Below, piece after piece: positions 37,256-46,036 of a stretch of DNA of 64,000 nt. A program made the translations under genes and the position numbers. This DNA is from an uncultured Pseudomonadota bacterium. GTDB taxonomy: Bacteria > Pseudomonadota > Gammaproteobacteria > Burkholderiales > SG8-41. How positions within the stretch are numbered: position 1 is the stretch's first letter; each line of letters starts with the position of its first letter. The notes beneath the pieces were generated by a model that did no database searches, was not told where the DNA came from, and was given only the letters and a program-made list of their open reading frames with translations. Where the stretch lies: the NCBI GenBank assembly GCA_946885605.1, contig CAMPGR010000003.1, positions 6,675-70,674 on the forward strand, read 5' to 3'.

Positions 37256-38113
37256 TCAGTCCTTCCTGCTGAAGAGGGTGCGCGCGATGATGTTGAGGAG
37301 CAGCACCGCGAGGGTTACGAGTGCCGCGCCGCCCCAGGCGAGCCGGTGCCAGTCCTCGTAGGGGCTCATGGCGAACTGGAAGATCACGACCGGGAGATTC
37401 GCCATCGGTGCGTTCATGTCGAGCGACCAGAACTGGTTATTCAACGCGGTGAAGAGCAGCGGTGCCGTCTCTCCGCTGATGCGGGCCACCGCGAGAAGCA
37501 CACCGGTCACGATGCCGGTCCTTGCTGCGCGATAGGTGACCAACACGATCATCTTCCAAGGCGGGCAGCCGAGAGCGACGGCGGCTTCGCGGAGCGTGTT
37601 TGGAACGAGTTTCAGCATGTCATCGGTGGTGCGCACCACTACGGGGATGACGATCAGCGCGAGCGCAAACGAGCCCGCCCAGCCCGAGAAATGCCGGACC
37701 TGGGAGACATAAACGATGTACACGAAAAGCCCGATCACGATCGAGGGAGCCGAGAGCAGCACGTCGTTCAAGAATCGTGTCGCACTCGCGAGCCAGTTCG
37801 ACTTCCCGTATTCGGCGAGATAAGTGCCGGCAAGGATGCCGACCGGAGTGCCGATGAGCGTTCCGGCGCCTGCCATGAGGAGGCTGCCCACGATGGCATT
37901 GGCGAGGCCGCCATCTCCACCAGGGGGCGGTGTCATCTGCGTGAAGAAGGAGATGCGCATGAGCGCGTTCGCGCCCTCATAGAGGAGCGTGGCGAGTATC
38001 CATGCGAGCCAGAACAGGCCTGCGGCAAGCGCGAGGAAGGAGACGGTCAGCATGATGAGGTTGACCCGCCTGCGGTAGCGGTACACGCGATTGCTCGCCG
38101 TTGCGACGGTCAT
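37256..38113 (-). CDS. pstA: Phosphate ABC transporter permease PstA
   Basis: This 285-residue inner-membrane protein has six predicted transmembrane segments. The coupling-helix EAA-type loop is in [50 protein letters not shown], and [12 protein letters not shown] is the characteristic PstA segment. It forms the phosphate channel with PstC. It sits 8 nt after pstC. Confidence 0.95.
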   Translation of the reverse strand: MTVATASNRVYRYRRRVNLIMLTVSFLALAAGLFWLAWILATLLYEGANALMRISFFTQMTPPPGGDGGLANAIVGSLLMAGAGTLIGTPVGILAGTYLAEYGKSNWLASATRFLNDVLLSAPSIVIGLFVYIVYVSQVRHFSGWAGSFALALIVIPVVVRTTDDMLKLVPNTLREAAVALGCPPWKMIVLVTYRAARTGIVTGVLLAVARISGETAPLLFTALNNQFWSLDMNAPMANLPVVIFQFAMSPYEDWHRLAWGGAALVTLAVLLLNIIARTLFSRKD

Positions 38114-38121
38114 TCAGCCCC

Positions 38122-39147
38122 TCAGGGTTTCTGGCCCTCATGCTTCGCCAGCCGCAAGAGCAGCAGTTTCGCCAGCGCGAGCACGATGGTCGTAATGACG
38201 AAAAGAATCAAACCGAGTTCGATCAGTGCGGAAAAATAGAGATCCCCGACCGCCTCCGTGAATTCGTTCGCAAGCGCGGAGGCGATGCTGTTGCCGGGTG
38301 CCATCAAAGAGACCGCGAGCCGGTGTGCATTGCCGATCACGAAGGTGACCGCCATGGTCTCGCCCAGCGCGCGCCCCAGTCCCAGCATGATGCCGCCGAT
38401 CACGCCGACCTTGGTGTAGGGAAGGACGACTTTCCAGACTACCTCCCATGTCGTCGCGCCCAGGCCATATGCCGATTCCTTGAGCATGGGGGGAACCAGC
38501 TCGAAGACGTCTCGCATGACGGCCGATATGAACGGGATCACCATGATCGAAAGAATGACACCCGCCGTCAGCATGCCGATGCCCAGGGGCGGTCCCTCGA
38601 ATAATGCGCCGATTACCGGCAAGCCGCTGAACGCATCGATCAGTGCGGGTTGCACATGGGTTTGAAATACCGGCACGAACACGAACAGACCCCACATGCC
38701 ATAGATGATCGACGGAATGGCGGCGAGGAGTTCGATCGCCGTTCCCAGCGGGCGTTTCAGCCATGTTGGCGCGAGTTCAGTGAGGAAAAGCGCAATGCCG
38801 AAGCTCACCGGGATACCGATCAGCATGGCAATAAAGGAGGTGACGAGCGTGCCATAGATCGGCACGAGCGCCCCGAACTCCTCCTGCACGGGATTCCACT
38901 CGGCGGTCCAGATGAAGCTTGCTCCGTAGCGCTCGATCGTGTCCCAGCTGTTCACGAGGAGCGAGACGAGTATTGCGGCGAGCAGGCTGAAGACAAGGAG
39001 GGCAAAGCTCCTCGTCACCCACTCGAAGATCGGGTCCACCCACTTTGCCGAGGGCGAACGGGGCGGTCGTGGCACACGCCCCGTTATTTCAATCGCTTGT
39101 GCTCGAGTGGTGTGATCAGCGGGGGAAGGCAGGGTCATCACGCTCAT
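38122..39147 (-). CDS. pstC: Phosphate ABC transporter permease PstC
   Basis: This 341-residue inner-membrane protein has six core transmembrane segments. Typical PstC motifs are [48 protein letters not shown] and the EAA loop in [52 protein letters not shown]. It is separated from pstS by 116 nt that contain a strong hairpin, which probably reduces read-through into the membrane and ATPase genes. Confidence 0.95.
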   Translation of the reverse strand: MSVMTLPSPADHTTRAQAIEITGRVPRPPRSPSAKWVDPIFEWVTRSFALLVFSLLAAILVSLLVNSWDTIERYGASFIWTAEWNPVQEEFGALVPIYGTLVTSFIAMLIGIPVSFGIALFLTELAPTWLKRPLGTAIELLAAIPSIIYGMWGLFVFVPVFQTHVQPALIDAFSGLPVIGALFEGPPLGIGMLTAGVILSIMVIPFISAVMRDVFELVPPMLKESAYGLGATTWEVVWKVVLPYTKVGVIGGIMLGLGRALGETMAVTFVIGNAHRLAVSLMAPGNSIASALANEFTEAVGDLYFSALIELGLILFVITTIVLALAKLLLLRLAKHEGQKP

Positions 39148-39197
39148 CGGCGTTTTTCCGCTATTTTATAGAGATGTTGCAGTGAGGCCCAAGCGAA

Positions 39198-39223
39198 AAG
39201 GGGCGGTGTGATGACCGCCCCTT
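39198..39223 (-). terminator. Hairpin between pstS and pstC (attenuator-like)
   Basis: A perfect 10-bp stem (AAGGGGCGGT / ACCGCCCCTT, 6-nt loop) is followed on the minus strand by only two more T residues. It lies 40 nt after the pstS stop. Such hairpins let the binding protein be made in excess over the permease. The short T-run suggests partial termination or mRNA stabilisation. Confidence 0.7.
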
Positions 39224-39263
39224 ATCTGGCCGCGGCCATTGAAGAGCCGGCAGCCGTTCGGCA

Positions 39264-40289
39264 TCAGTAGATCGGCTTGCCGGAGTTATCCTTGATCTTC
39301 GATTTCCACTCCGCCCGAATGAGGCTTACGACGGCATCGGGCATCGCCACGTAGTCGAGTTCGCTCGCCATCTTCGCGCCGTTCTTGAACGCCCAGTCGA
39401 AGAACTTCAGCACTTCCCTCCCTCTTTCCGGCTTTTCCTGTACCTTGTGCAGCAGGATGAAAGATGCCCCGGTGATGGGCCAGCTCTGCTTGCCGGGCTG
39501 ATCGGTGAGGATTAAATACATCCCGGGCGTCTTCGCCCAATCGGCCCCCGCCGCGGCCGCCTTGAACGTTTCCTCGCTCGGATTCACAAACTGTCCTTCG
39601 CGATTCGCCATCTGCGCGTGGGCGAGCTTGTTTTGCTTCGCGTAGGCGTATTCGACGTAGCCGATGGAGCTGTTGATCCGGGCGACGTAGTTCGCAACGC
39701 CTTCATTACCTTTGCCCCCGACGCCCGTCGGCCAGCTTACCGCGGTGCCCTCGCCAACCTTCGACTTCCAGTCAGGGCTAACCTTAGAGAGATAGTTGGT
39801 GAACAGGAAAGTCGTGCCCGAGCCATCGGAACGGTGCACCACCGAGATCGCCTGGTCGGGAAGTTTCACGCCGGGGTTGAGCTTTGCGAGCGCGGGCTCG
39901 TTCCATTTCTTCACCTTGCCGAGGTAGATGTCCGCAAGAACCGGGCCCGTAATTCTGATCTGTCCCGCAGCTATCCCTTTCACGTTGTAGACCGGGACGA
40001 CGCCGCCCATGATCGCCGGGAACTGGACGAGCCCGTGCTTCTCGAGAGCCTCGGGCTTGAGCGGTGCATCGGAAGCGCCGAAATCGACGGTCTTGGCGGT
40101 AATCTGCTTGATGCCGCCGCCTGAGCCGATCGACTGATAATTCAGCCCTACCCCTGTCTCTTTCTTATACGCGTCCGCCCACTTGGCATAGATCGGATAC
40201 GGAAACGTGGCCCCGGCGCCCGTTATGTCCGCTGCGGCGACCGTGGAAGCAAACGCTCCCGCGATTACCGCAACTGCTGCTTTATTCAT
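39264..40289 (-). CDS. pstS: Phosphate-binding protein PstS
   Basis: This 341-residue periplasmic protein has a signal peptide (MNKAAVAVIAGAFASTVAAAD). ITGAGATFPYPIYAKWADAYKKETGVGLNYQSIGSGGGIKQI (about 20-61) and VVHRSDGSGTTFLFTNYL supply the phosphate-binding Ser/Asp/Arg loops. The ATG at 40289 follows AGGAG at 7 nt; an in-frame start at 40337 is less likely. It is the first gene of the pst operon, with a Pho-box-like repeat about 50 nt upstream. Confidence 0.95.
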   Translation of the reverse strand: MNKAAVAVIAGAFASTVAAADITGAGATFPYPIYAKWADAYKKETGVGLNYQSIGSGGGIKQITAKTVDFGASDAPLKPEALEKHGLVQFPAIMGGVVPVYNVKGIAAGQIRITGPVLADIYLGKVKKWNEPALAKLNPGVKLPDQAISVVHRSDGSGTTFLFTNYLSKVSPDWKSKVGEGTAVSWPTGVGGKGNEGVANYVARINSSIGYVEYAYAKQNKLAHAQMANREGQFVNPSEETFKAAAAGADWAKTPGMYLILTDQPGKQSWPITGASFILLHKVQEKPERGREVLKFFDWAFKNGAKMASELDYVAMPDAVVSLIRAEWKSKIKDNSGKPIY

Positions 40290-40339
40290 TGTGTTTCTCC
40301 TGGTTTGTCGTGAACCAGGCGAGAGTCTAGAAGGCATCT

Positions 40340-40357
40340 ATTACGAATGTGTGACGA
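40340..40357 (-). promoter_or_regulatory. Pho-box-like direct repeat upstream of pstS
   Basis: On the minus strand TCGTCAC and TCGTAAT occur with an 11-nt period, the spacing of PhoB half-sites. The 18-mer matches 13 positions of a corresponding site upstream of phoB (42517-42534). It lies 50 nt before the pstS ATG. Confidence 0.65.
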
Positions 40358-40381
40358 ATGCCCTCAGCCGTCGCGAGAACG

Positions 40382-41707
40382 TCAGGGGGTGGGGATTTTT
40401 TCCGGGCGAGACAACACCGGCACGACGCGCCGTGCCGGGAGGCACGCGGTGAAACGGCTGCCTTTCCCGGGCTGGCTTTGAACCTCTAGCGTCGCTTGAT
40501 GGCGCATGAGCGCATGCTTGACGATGGCGAGACCGAGTCCCGTGCCACCCGTCTCGCGCGAGCGGCCCCGGTCCACGCGGTAAAAGCGCTCGGTGAGCCG
40601 CGGGATATGGTGCGCTTCGACACCGATACCGGTATCCTCGACGGTGAAGCGCGCGCCTTTGTCCGAGGCGTTCCATATCAGCCGCACTTCACCGCCTGAT
40701 GGCGTGTAGCGGATGGCGTTGCTCACGAGGTTCCCGAACGCGCTCGCGATTTCGCGCTCCGAACCGGCAAGATCGTGGCCTTGCACGGCCTCCAGCGAAA
40801 TCCGATGCCGTCCGCCGCTCAACGCTTCGGCGTCCGATTTGAGCTTCTCCAGCAGTTGCGCGATGGCGACGCGCTCGTCCTTTGACGGCTCCCGGGCGGA
40901 TTCGAGCGTCGACAAGGTGAGGAGGTCGTCGACGATGTGCTCCATGCGCCGTGCCTGCTCGTCCATCAGCCGCAGGTAATCCTTCATGCGCTGGGGGTCG
41001 AGCTTGAGCTCCCGCACCGTCTCCAGAAAACCGGAGAGCACGGTAAGCGGTGTGCGCAGCTCGTGCGAGACGTTGGCGACGAAATCCCGTCGCGTCGTCT
41101 CCACCATCTCGAGTTGCGTGATGTCGCGCGACAGCAGCAGCTTCTGCTCCTCGCCGTAGCGGATGAGCTGCACGGAAAGCGGCATTTTGCCATCGGGGCC
41201 CGCGCGCAACTGGATCGGCTTGGAGAAATCGCCTGATTTCGCATAGGCGACGAAGCCCGGCTGCCGGATCAGGTTGATGATCGGCTGCCCGACGTCGGTA
41301 CGGCCGTTGAGTCCGAAGTGCGCTTCCGCCGTTTCGTTGCACCATTCGATGCGGTTCTCGGCAGCGAGTATGACGACGCCATCCGGCAGGGCTTGCCCAG
41401 CCTGGCGCCAGCGTGCCACGGCGCCGGCGAGCTCGCGCTCCTGACGTGCGGCAGCCCGCTCGAAGCGGTAGAGCAAGGCGAAAATATCGTCCCATATGCC
41501 GTGGCTGACAGGGAATCTTTCAGGGTCCGGGTTGTTAAGCCATCTGGCGAGCGCATGCACGTGTCTCACGTGGTACAAGAGCAGCGCAAGGAGGCCGACG
41601 CTGAAAGACGCCCAGCCTGCTGCCGGGGCGAAGACGAGACCGACGATCAGGGCGGCGGCCGCGAAGACGAGCAGCGTGCCGCCGGTGCGGATCAGAGCAT
41701 TATCCAA
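40382..41707 (-). CDS. phoR: Phosphate regulon sensor kinase PhoR
   Basis: This 441-residue membrane kinase has two N-terminal transmembrane segments (about residues 8-46) and a PAS-type domain (VVILAAENRIEWCNETAEAHFGL, about 111-133). The phosphoacceptor motif FVANVSHELRTPLTVL has His215. The ATPase domain has N-box NLVSNAIRYTPSG and VEDTGIGVEAHHIPRLTERFYRVDRGRSRETGGTGLGL. It senses Pst/PhoU status and phosphorylates PhoB. It is 70 nt downstream of phoB. Confidence 0.95.
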   Translation of the reverse strand: MDNALIRTGGTLLVFAAAALIVGLVFAPAAGWASFSVGLLALLLYHVRHVHALARWLNNPDPERFPVSHGIWDDIFALLYRFERAAARQERELAGAVARWRQAGQALPDGVVILAAENRIEWCNETAEAHFGLNGRTDVGQPIINLIRQPGFVAYAKSGDFSKPIQLRAGPDGKMPLSVQLIRYGEEQKLLLSRDITQLEMVETTRRDFVANVSHELRTPLTVLSGFLETVRELKLDPQRMKDYLRLMDEQARRMEHIVDDLLTLSTLESAREPSKDERVAIAQLLEKLKSDAEALSGGRHRISLEAVQGHDLAGSEREIASAFGNLVSNAIRYTPSGGEVRLIWNASDKGARFTVEDTGIGVEAHHIPRLTERFYRVDRGRSRETGGTGLGLAIVKHALMRHQATLEVQSQPGKGSRFTACLPARRVVPVLSRPEKIPTP

Positions 41708-41777
41708 TCGATTTCATCACCCGGAAGCCTTGCCCGATTATCTCACGCCGCTCGAGCACTGACGCGCGAGGTGTCCC

Positions 41778-42464
41778 TCAGTTTTGGCGGAGCCGGTAGC
41801 CGTTGCTGCGCACGGTTTCAACGAGCCAATCGTGCCCGGTAGCGGCCAACGCCTTGCGCAGGCGGCGAATGTGCACGTCCACCGTGCGTTCCTCGACGAA
41901 AACGTGATCGCCCCACACGCGATCGAGCAACAGACGCCGGCTGTAGACCCGCTCGGGATGCGTCATGAAAAAGTGCAGCAGCCGGAATTCAGTAGGACTC
42001 AGCTCAATCGGCTGACCATTGCCGTATACCCGATGGATCGCCGGATCGAGCTTGAGCCCCGCGATTTCAACCGTGTCATCGGTGTGTTCCGGTGCGCGTC
42101 GCCGGAGCACCGCCTTGATTCGCGCGAGCAACTCTTTGGGAGAAAAGGGCTTGGTGATGTAGTCGTCCGCACCCGCTTCGAGCCCTTCGATCTTGTCGCG
42201 CTCCTCGGTGCGCGCGGTGACCATGATGATCGGAATGCGCCGCGTGCGTTCCAGGTCGCGCAGCTTGCGCGCATACGCGTAGCCGGACATGCCGGGCAGC
42301 ATCCAGTCGAGCACGACCAAGTCGGGCAGGGTGTCTCGCAGCATCGCATCGGCCTCTTCCGCGCTCGCCGCGCGCTCGACCCGGTAGCCGGCGAACTCCA
42401 CATTGACGGCAATGAGTTCCTGTATGGCCGGCTCGTCCTCGACGACGAGAATAGTGCTGTCCAC
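41778..42464 (-). CDS. phoB: Phosphate regulon response regulator PhoB
   Basis: This 228-residue OmpR-family regulator has a receiver domain with acidic pocket VVEDEP, phosphoacceptor Asp53 in VVLDWMLPG, and switch Lys in YITKPFSP. The C-terminal winged helix contains LSPTEFRLLHFFMTHPERVYSRRLLLDRVWG and VDVHIRRLRKAL. It activates pst and its own operon at Pho boxes. A Pho-box-like site lies 53 nt upstream of the ATG, indicating autoregulation. Confidence 0.96.
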   Translation of the reverse strand: MDSTILVVEDEPAIQELIAVNVEFAGYRVERAASAEEADAMLRDTLPDLVVLDWMLPGMSGYAYARKLRDLERTRRIPIIMVTARTEERDKIEGLEAGADDYITKPFSPKELLARIKAVLRRRAPEHTDDTVEIAGLKLDPAIHRVYGNGQPIELSPTEFRLLHFFMTHPERVYSRRLLLDRVWGDHVFVEERTVDVHIRRLRKALAATGHDWLVETVRSNGYRLRQN

Positions 42465-42516
42465 GATATCGGAAACCTTCCGTTCTTGGGATGGCCGCGC
42501 AGCGTATTACAGGGCC

Positions 42517-42534
42517 GTTACGAAATTGTGACAC
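42517..42534 (-). promoter_or_regulatory. Pho-box-like direct repeat upstream of phoB
   Basis: On the minus strand GTGTCAC and TCGTAAC lie with an 11-nt period. The core GTCACA..TTCGTAA (G-T-C-A-C-A, two or three variable bases, T-T-C-G-T-A-A) is shared with the pstS site at a nearly identical distance from the start codon. It supports PhoB autoregulation. Confidence 0.6.
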
Positions 42535-42608
42535 GCGCGACTCGTGCGCGCATCAGGATGAGCAAGCGACAGGCTTCCTGTAAAATGCGAGGGCGACGCC
42601 GGCGCAAT

Positions 42609-42685
<77 letters not shown>

Positions 42686-42686
42686 G

Positions 42687-43784
42687 TTACCCGGCGCCCG
42701 CCGCCATATGCAGGCGTGACACGAGGCGGCGCGCGAGCCCGATGAAAGCCATTGTCCACGCGGCCAGCGCCACGTACAGAAAAACCGGCGGGACGAAATC
42801 CAGGAAGTCGAGCTCCATCGCGCGCGCCATTTCGTACGTGCACGCGGAATACATCCCGAGCGGGAAGACCGCGCCCCAGTAGAGCGGATCGTACTTGAGC
42901 GGAAAGCGCTTGTAGCCGTAACGCCATATCGCCAGCACGAGGAGCATCGGGATCCACCACGTGCCTGTGGCCCAGTAGAGCACGGTGAACCCCTTCAGAA
43001 ACGGCAGGAGCGAGGCGAGGAACGGCGCTTCGGGCGCGTTGATGATGAGGAGCGAGCCCGCAAGCGTCGAGATCGCCATCGCGCCCATGTTGATCCAGTA
43101 CGGCGGCGCGAGATCGCCGGGCGAAAAGCGGAAAAACGTGTAGCGGTAGAAGATGAGCGACATCATCCAGATGTAGAGCATGCCGCCCCAGAGCCACATC
43201 GAGAGCGCAAAGAAGTTGAAGACGAGCTTCCACGGGGCTGCCGCATGCGTGGCCAGCAGCGCGCTCAGTACCGCGAGGGATTGGGTGGCGACGATCGCGA
43301 GGAGCCACCCACCCGTGATCCCCTGCTCGAGGGTGGGCTTCACCTCCTTGATGGTGAACGCGGTGAAGATGGTGTAGGTGAGCCCGATCCAGAGCGCGAC
43401 GGAGATGCCCCATAGGGCGAGCGCATGGCCGTAATCGTCCGCGAGCATCACGAGCTGGTTGCCCAAGACGCTCGTACCGGCGACCATGGTGAAGAATCCG
43501 GGCCCCCGCACGTGATCGATCATGTCGCCGAAAAATCGCGCCGGGTGGCGTACCATGCGCAGCACGCTCAGCACCCACAGCACCGCCCACGCCAAGAGGT
43601 TGAGCCACAAAAGCGCGACGGCAAGCGACTCCAGACCCTGGAAATGCGCGGCGATCGACACGATGCCCGTCGCCATCACCATGGCGAAGGAGGCGGGCGA
43701 AAGCTCGGCCAGTCCCCCTTGGACTGCATTACGCAACCCGCCCGCGCCGGCCGTTGCGAGTGACACCTCTGAGTCGTGGCTCAT
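42687..43784 (-). CDS. TDT/SLAC1-family transporter (tellurite resistance/dicarboxylate)
   Basis: This 365-residue inner-membrane protein has about ten transmembrane segments. LAELSPASFAMVMATGIVSIAAHFQGL at the N-terminus and VHPARFFGD-like and GPGFFTMVAGTSVLGNQL segments are characteristic of the TDT family (TehA, Mae1, sulphite pumps, SLAC1). WGAVFPLGMYSACTYEM near the C-terminus is another family hallmark. It moves small anions such as malate, sulphite or chloride; the substrate is not evident. It ends right beside the tRNA-Pro 3' end. Confidence 0.87.
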   Translation of the reverse strand: MSHDSEVSLATAGAGGLRNAVQGGLAELSPASFAMVMATGIVSIAAHFQGLESLAVALLWLNLLAWAVLWVLSVLRMVRHPARFFGDMIDHVRGPGFFTMVAGTSVLGNQLVMLADDYGHALALWGISVALWIGLTYTIFTAFTIKEVKPTLEQGITGGWLLAIVATQSLAVLSALLATHAAAPWKLVFNFFALSMWLWGGMLYIWMMSLIFYRYTFFRFSPGDLAPPYWINMGAMAISTLAGSLLIINAPEAPFLASLLPFLKGFTVLYWATGTWWIPMLLVLAIWRYGYKRFPLKYDPLYWGAVFPLGMYSACTYEMARAMELDFLDFVPPVFLYVALAAWTMAFIGLARRLVSRLHMAAGAG

Positions 43785-43794
43785 TGGCGGCGAC

Positions 43795-44265
43795 TCAACG
43801 CCTTAGCCACGGCAGCCGTTCCCTGAAGAATTCCAGCGCGACCGGATCCTGCTGCGCGGCCGACACGACGTGCTCGCCGATGGCGATGCCGCCGAAGGCC
43901 ATTGTGCCGATTGCGAGACCGCCCACCGCGATGACGCCCACTGCCAGCCCGCCCAGCGCGATGCCGCCCATCGCGAGGCCGCCCAGCGCCATCGCGCCGA
44001 ACGCCACACCCGCTATGCCGACGACGCCGACTGCGAGCCCGCCGAACGCGATGCCGCCGAAGGCGAGCCCGCCCACCGCGAGAAACCCGCGCGCCATGGC
44101 ACCGACCGCAACCCAGCCGGTTGCGACGTCGCCGATCGCGATGATGCCGCGCGCGTGGCCGCGCCTCTCGCGCTTCACCAGGTCCGGCCCGAACGCCACG
44201 GCGACGAGCGGGCGCCCGAAGAGTGTTTGCGCCGAACGGTAACGGATCGTATTCCTTTGCATCAT
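43795..44265 (-). CDS. Gly/Ala pentad-repeat protein
   Basis: This 156-residue protein (start chosen at ATG 44265; ATG 44262 and an extension to 44394 are possible) has a short basic N-terminus. About 16 consecutive five-residue units follow, of type G-[GVT]-[LIM]-A-[VIF], for example GGLAVGVIAVGGLAIGTMAF. The tail is HVVSAAQQDPVALEFFRERLPWL. The period suggests a right-handed beta-solenoid like pentapeptide-repeat proteins, or packed glycine-zipper strands. Function is unknown. It ends 11 nt before the TDT start on the same strand and may be upstream in its operon. Confidence 0.7.
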   Translation of the reverse strand: MMQRNTIRYRSAQTLFGRPLVAVAFGPDLVKRERRGHARGIIAIGDVATGWVAVGAMARGFLAVGGLAFGGIAFGGLAVGVVGIAGVAFGAMALGGLAMGGIALGGLAVGVIAVGGLAIGTMAFGGIAIGEHVVSAAQQDPVALEFFRERLPWLRR

Positions 44266-44443
44266 TAGAACCTGTCTCGATAACAGACGCGTGATGCGTT
44301 GTGGCCAAAACGTGATGAATGCTATAGGTTCTAGACTCGCGTGCCGCAATCTTACTGCGCTCGCACGCTTGCGGGAACCGGAATCGCTGCGCAATTCGGG
44401 CTACGCCATGGGAATTCCCAGGCGGGCGGCTGTCAAAAACCCG

Positions 44444-44776
44444 ATGTCGGCTATCATTATTGTCCGGAAGTCACGAGCGGATGCATTTATGATTTTTGCT
44501 GCACTTGTCGGGGTCATGCTGGGATTCAGCAAGCTTTCGACGCCGATCGCGCTGCTTATCCTCACGGCGGCGCTTCTGGCGAAGGTGGTGGTCGATCTGC
44601 GGTGGGACCGCACACCCATTATGGGTTCTCGCTCGCCCTACATCGTTTACTGCCAGAACCTCGAGCGGGCCGGCGAGTCGATCGACCAGGCATGGTTGAG
44701 CTACGCCATGCAGCTGCTGTTTTTCGGCGGGCTCCTCGGCGCCGGAATATTCGCGCTCGCGCGCGCATTCACCTGA
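44444..44776 (+). CDS. Small two-helix membrane protein
   Basis: This protein of about 110 residues has a hydrophobic segment near the start (DAFMIFAALVGVMLGF ... TPIALLILTAALLAKVVVDL) and another at the end (YAMQLLFFGGLLGAGIFALARAF). A polar loop with WDRTPIMGSRSPYIVYCQNLE lies between. The start is uncertain: 44444, 44408 and 44489 are all possible. No family is recognised. It ends 7 nt before rtcB and may be co-transcribed. Confidence 0.55.
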   Translation: MSAIIIVRKSRADAFMIFAALVGVMLGFSKLSTPIALLILTAALLAKVVVDLRWDRTPIMGSRSPYIVYCQNLERAGESIDQAWLSYAMQLLFFGGLLGAGIFALARAFT

Positions 44777-44783
44777 TCCTGAT

Positions 44784-45980
44784 ATGCCGGTCAAGCAGGT
44801 CATCGAAGAAGGGCGCGTGCCGGTGAAGGTGTACACCGACGACGTGGAAGCGGGTGCGCGCCAGCAGCTCGTCAATCTTTCGCGGCTCCCGATCGTGTAT
44901 CACCACGTCGCCGCGATGCCGGATGTGCATGCCGGCATTGGCGCCACGGTGGGATCGGTGATTGCGACCGATCGCGCTATCATTCCCGCGGCCGTAGGCG
45001 TCGATATCGGCTGCGGCATGATCGCGACCCGCACTTCGCTCACTGAGGACGCGCTGGACGAGAAGACGCTGAAGCGTGTGTACGACCAGGTCGTTCGCGA
45101 CGTGCCGGTCGGGCACGATCAGCACAAGGAGGGACGGGAACTGAAGGACGCGGCGCGGCCGCTCGAGCGCGGCTTGCGGCGCATACTGGAAAAGCACCCC
45201 GCGGTCGAGAAGCGCTTCCCGCGCACGCGCAATTGGGTGTACCAGATGGGCACGCTCGGCGGCGGCAACCATTTCATCGAGGTCTGCCTCGATGAAGCGC
45301 GGCACGTCTGGGTCATGCTCCATTCAGGCAGCCGGGGCGTCGGCAACGCGATCGGCACGTACTTCATCGAGCTCGCGCGGCGCGACATGGAGCGCCAGCA
45401 GGTGCAGTTGCCCGACCGCGATCTCGCGTACTTTCCGGAGGGCGCGGAGTACTTCAACGATTACGTGGAAGCGGTGCACTGGGCGCAGGCCTATGCCGCC
45501 CGCAACCGCCGTGCCATGATGGATCTCGTGCTCGCCGCGCTCGAGCGCCACCTGCCGCCGTTCGAAGTGGCGAGCGAAGTCGTGAACTGCCATCACAACT
45601 ACGTCGAACGCGAGCACCACTACGGGCGCGATGTGTGGGTGACGCGCAAGGGCGCGATCCGCGCGCGTGCCGGTGATCTTGGCATCATCCCGGGAAGCAT
45701 GGGCGCCCGCTCCTACATCGTGCGCGGAAGAGGCGTGGCGGATAGTTTCCAGTCGTCCGCGCACGGCGCCGGGCGCCGCATGAGCCGTTCAGCTGCAACC
45801 AAGGCTTTTACAGCGAGAGACGTTGCGGAGCAGACAGCGGGCGTGGTGTGCCGCAAGGACAAGCACGTCGTCGACGAGATCCCGGCGGCGTACAAGGACA
45901 TCGACGAAGTGATGGCGAATCAGAGCGACCTCGTGGACGTCGTGCACACGCTGAAGCAGGTGATCTGCGTGAAGGGTTAG
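44784..45980 (+). CDS. rtcB: RtcB-family RNA ligase
   Basis: This 398-residue protein has the RtcB metal-site motifs HHVAAMPDVHAGIGATVGSVIAT and GVDIGCGM (Cys77), the central GTLGGGNHFIEV, and the guanylylated-histidine loop DSFQSSAHGAGRRMSR (His327). RtcB joins 2',3'-cyclic phosphate and 5'-OH RNA ends with GTP and Mn2+ for tRNA or rRNA repair. No RtcA or RtcR gene is adjacent, so it is not in the classic rtc operon. Confidence 0.94.
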   Translation: MPVKQVIEEGRVPVKVYTDDVEAGARQQLVNLSRLPIVYHHVAAMPDVHAGIGATVGSVIATDRAIIPAAVGVDIGCGMIATRTSLTEDALDEKTLKRVYDQVVRDVPVGHDQHKEGRELKDAARPLERGLRRILEKHPAVEKRFPRTRNWVYQMGTLGGGNHFIEVCLDEARHVWVMLHSGSRGVGNAIGTYFIELARRDMERQQVQLPDRDLAYFPEGAEYFNDYVEAVHWAQAYAARNRRAMMDLVLAALERHLPPFEVASEVVNCHHNYVEREHHYGRDVWVTRKGAIRARAGDLGIIPGSMGARSYIVRGRGVADSFQSSAHGAGRRMSRSAATKAFTARDVAEQTAGVVCRKDKHVVDEIPAAYKDIDEVMANQSDLVDVVHTLKQVICVKG

Positions 45981-46001
45981 TGCAAGGCAAATCCACTCGT
46001 C

Positions 46002-46019
46002 TCCCGGCGCAAGCCGGGA
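46002..46019. repeat. REP-like hairpin after rtcB
   Basis: TCCCGGC-GCAA-GCCGGGA is a perfect 7-bp stem with a tetraloop, followed by TGCAGG. It resembles the common intergenic repeat of the form CCCGGCGAAAGCCGGGATCCAGG. It sits between the convergent rtcB and yhhQ genes and may help end transcription, although there is no T-run. Confidence 0.5.
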
Positions 46020-46036
46020 TGCAGGGAACCGGATGC

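Noticed and set aside
43860..44130. CRISPR-like regular repeat spacing
   Set aside because: The regularity comes from 15-nt coding repeats with synonymous variation. There are no palindromic repeats separated by unique spacers.
43870..44268. Repetitive plus-strand open frame opposite the pentad-repeat gene
   Set aside because: It is the antisense translation of the 15-bp DNA repeats. The minus-strand product has ordinary flanking sequence and fits the TDT gene direction.
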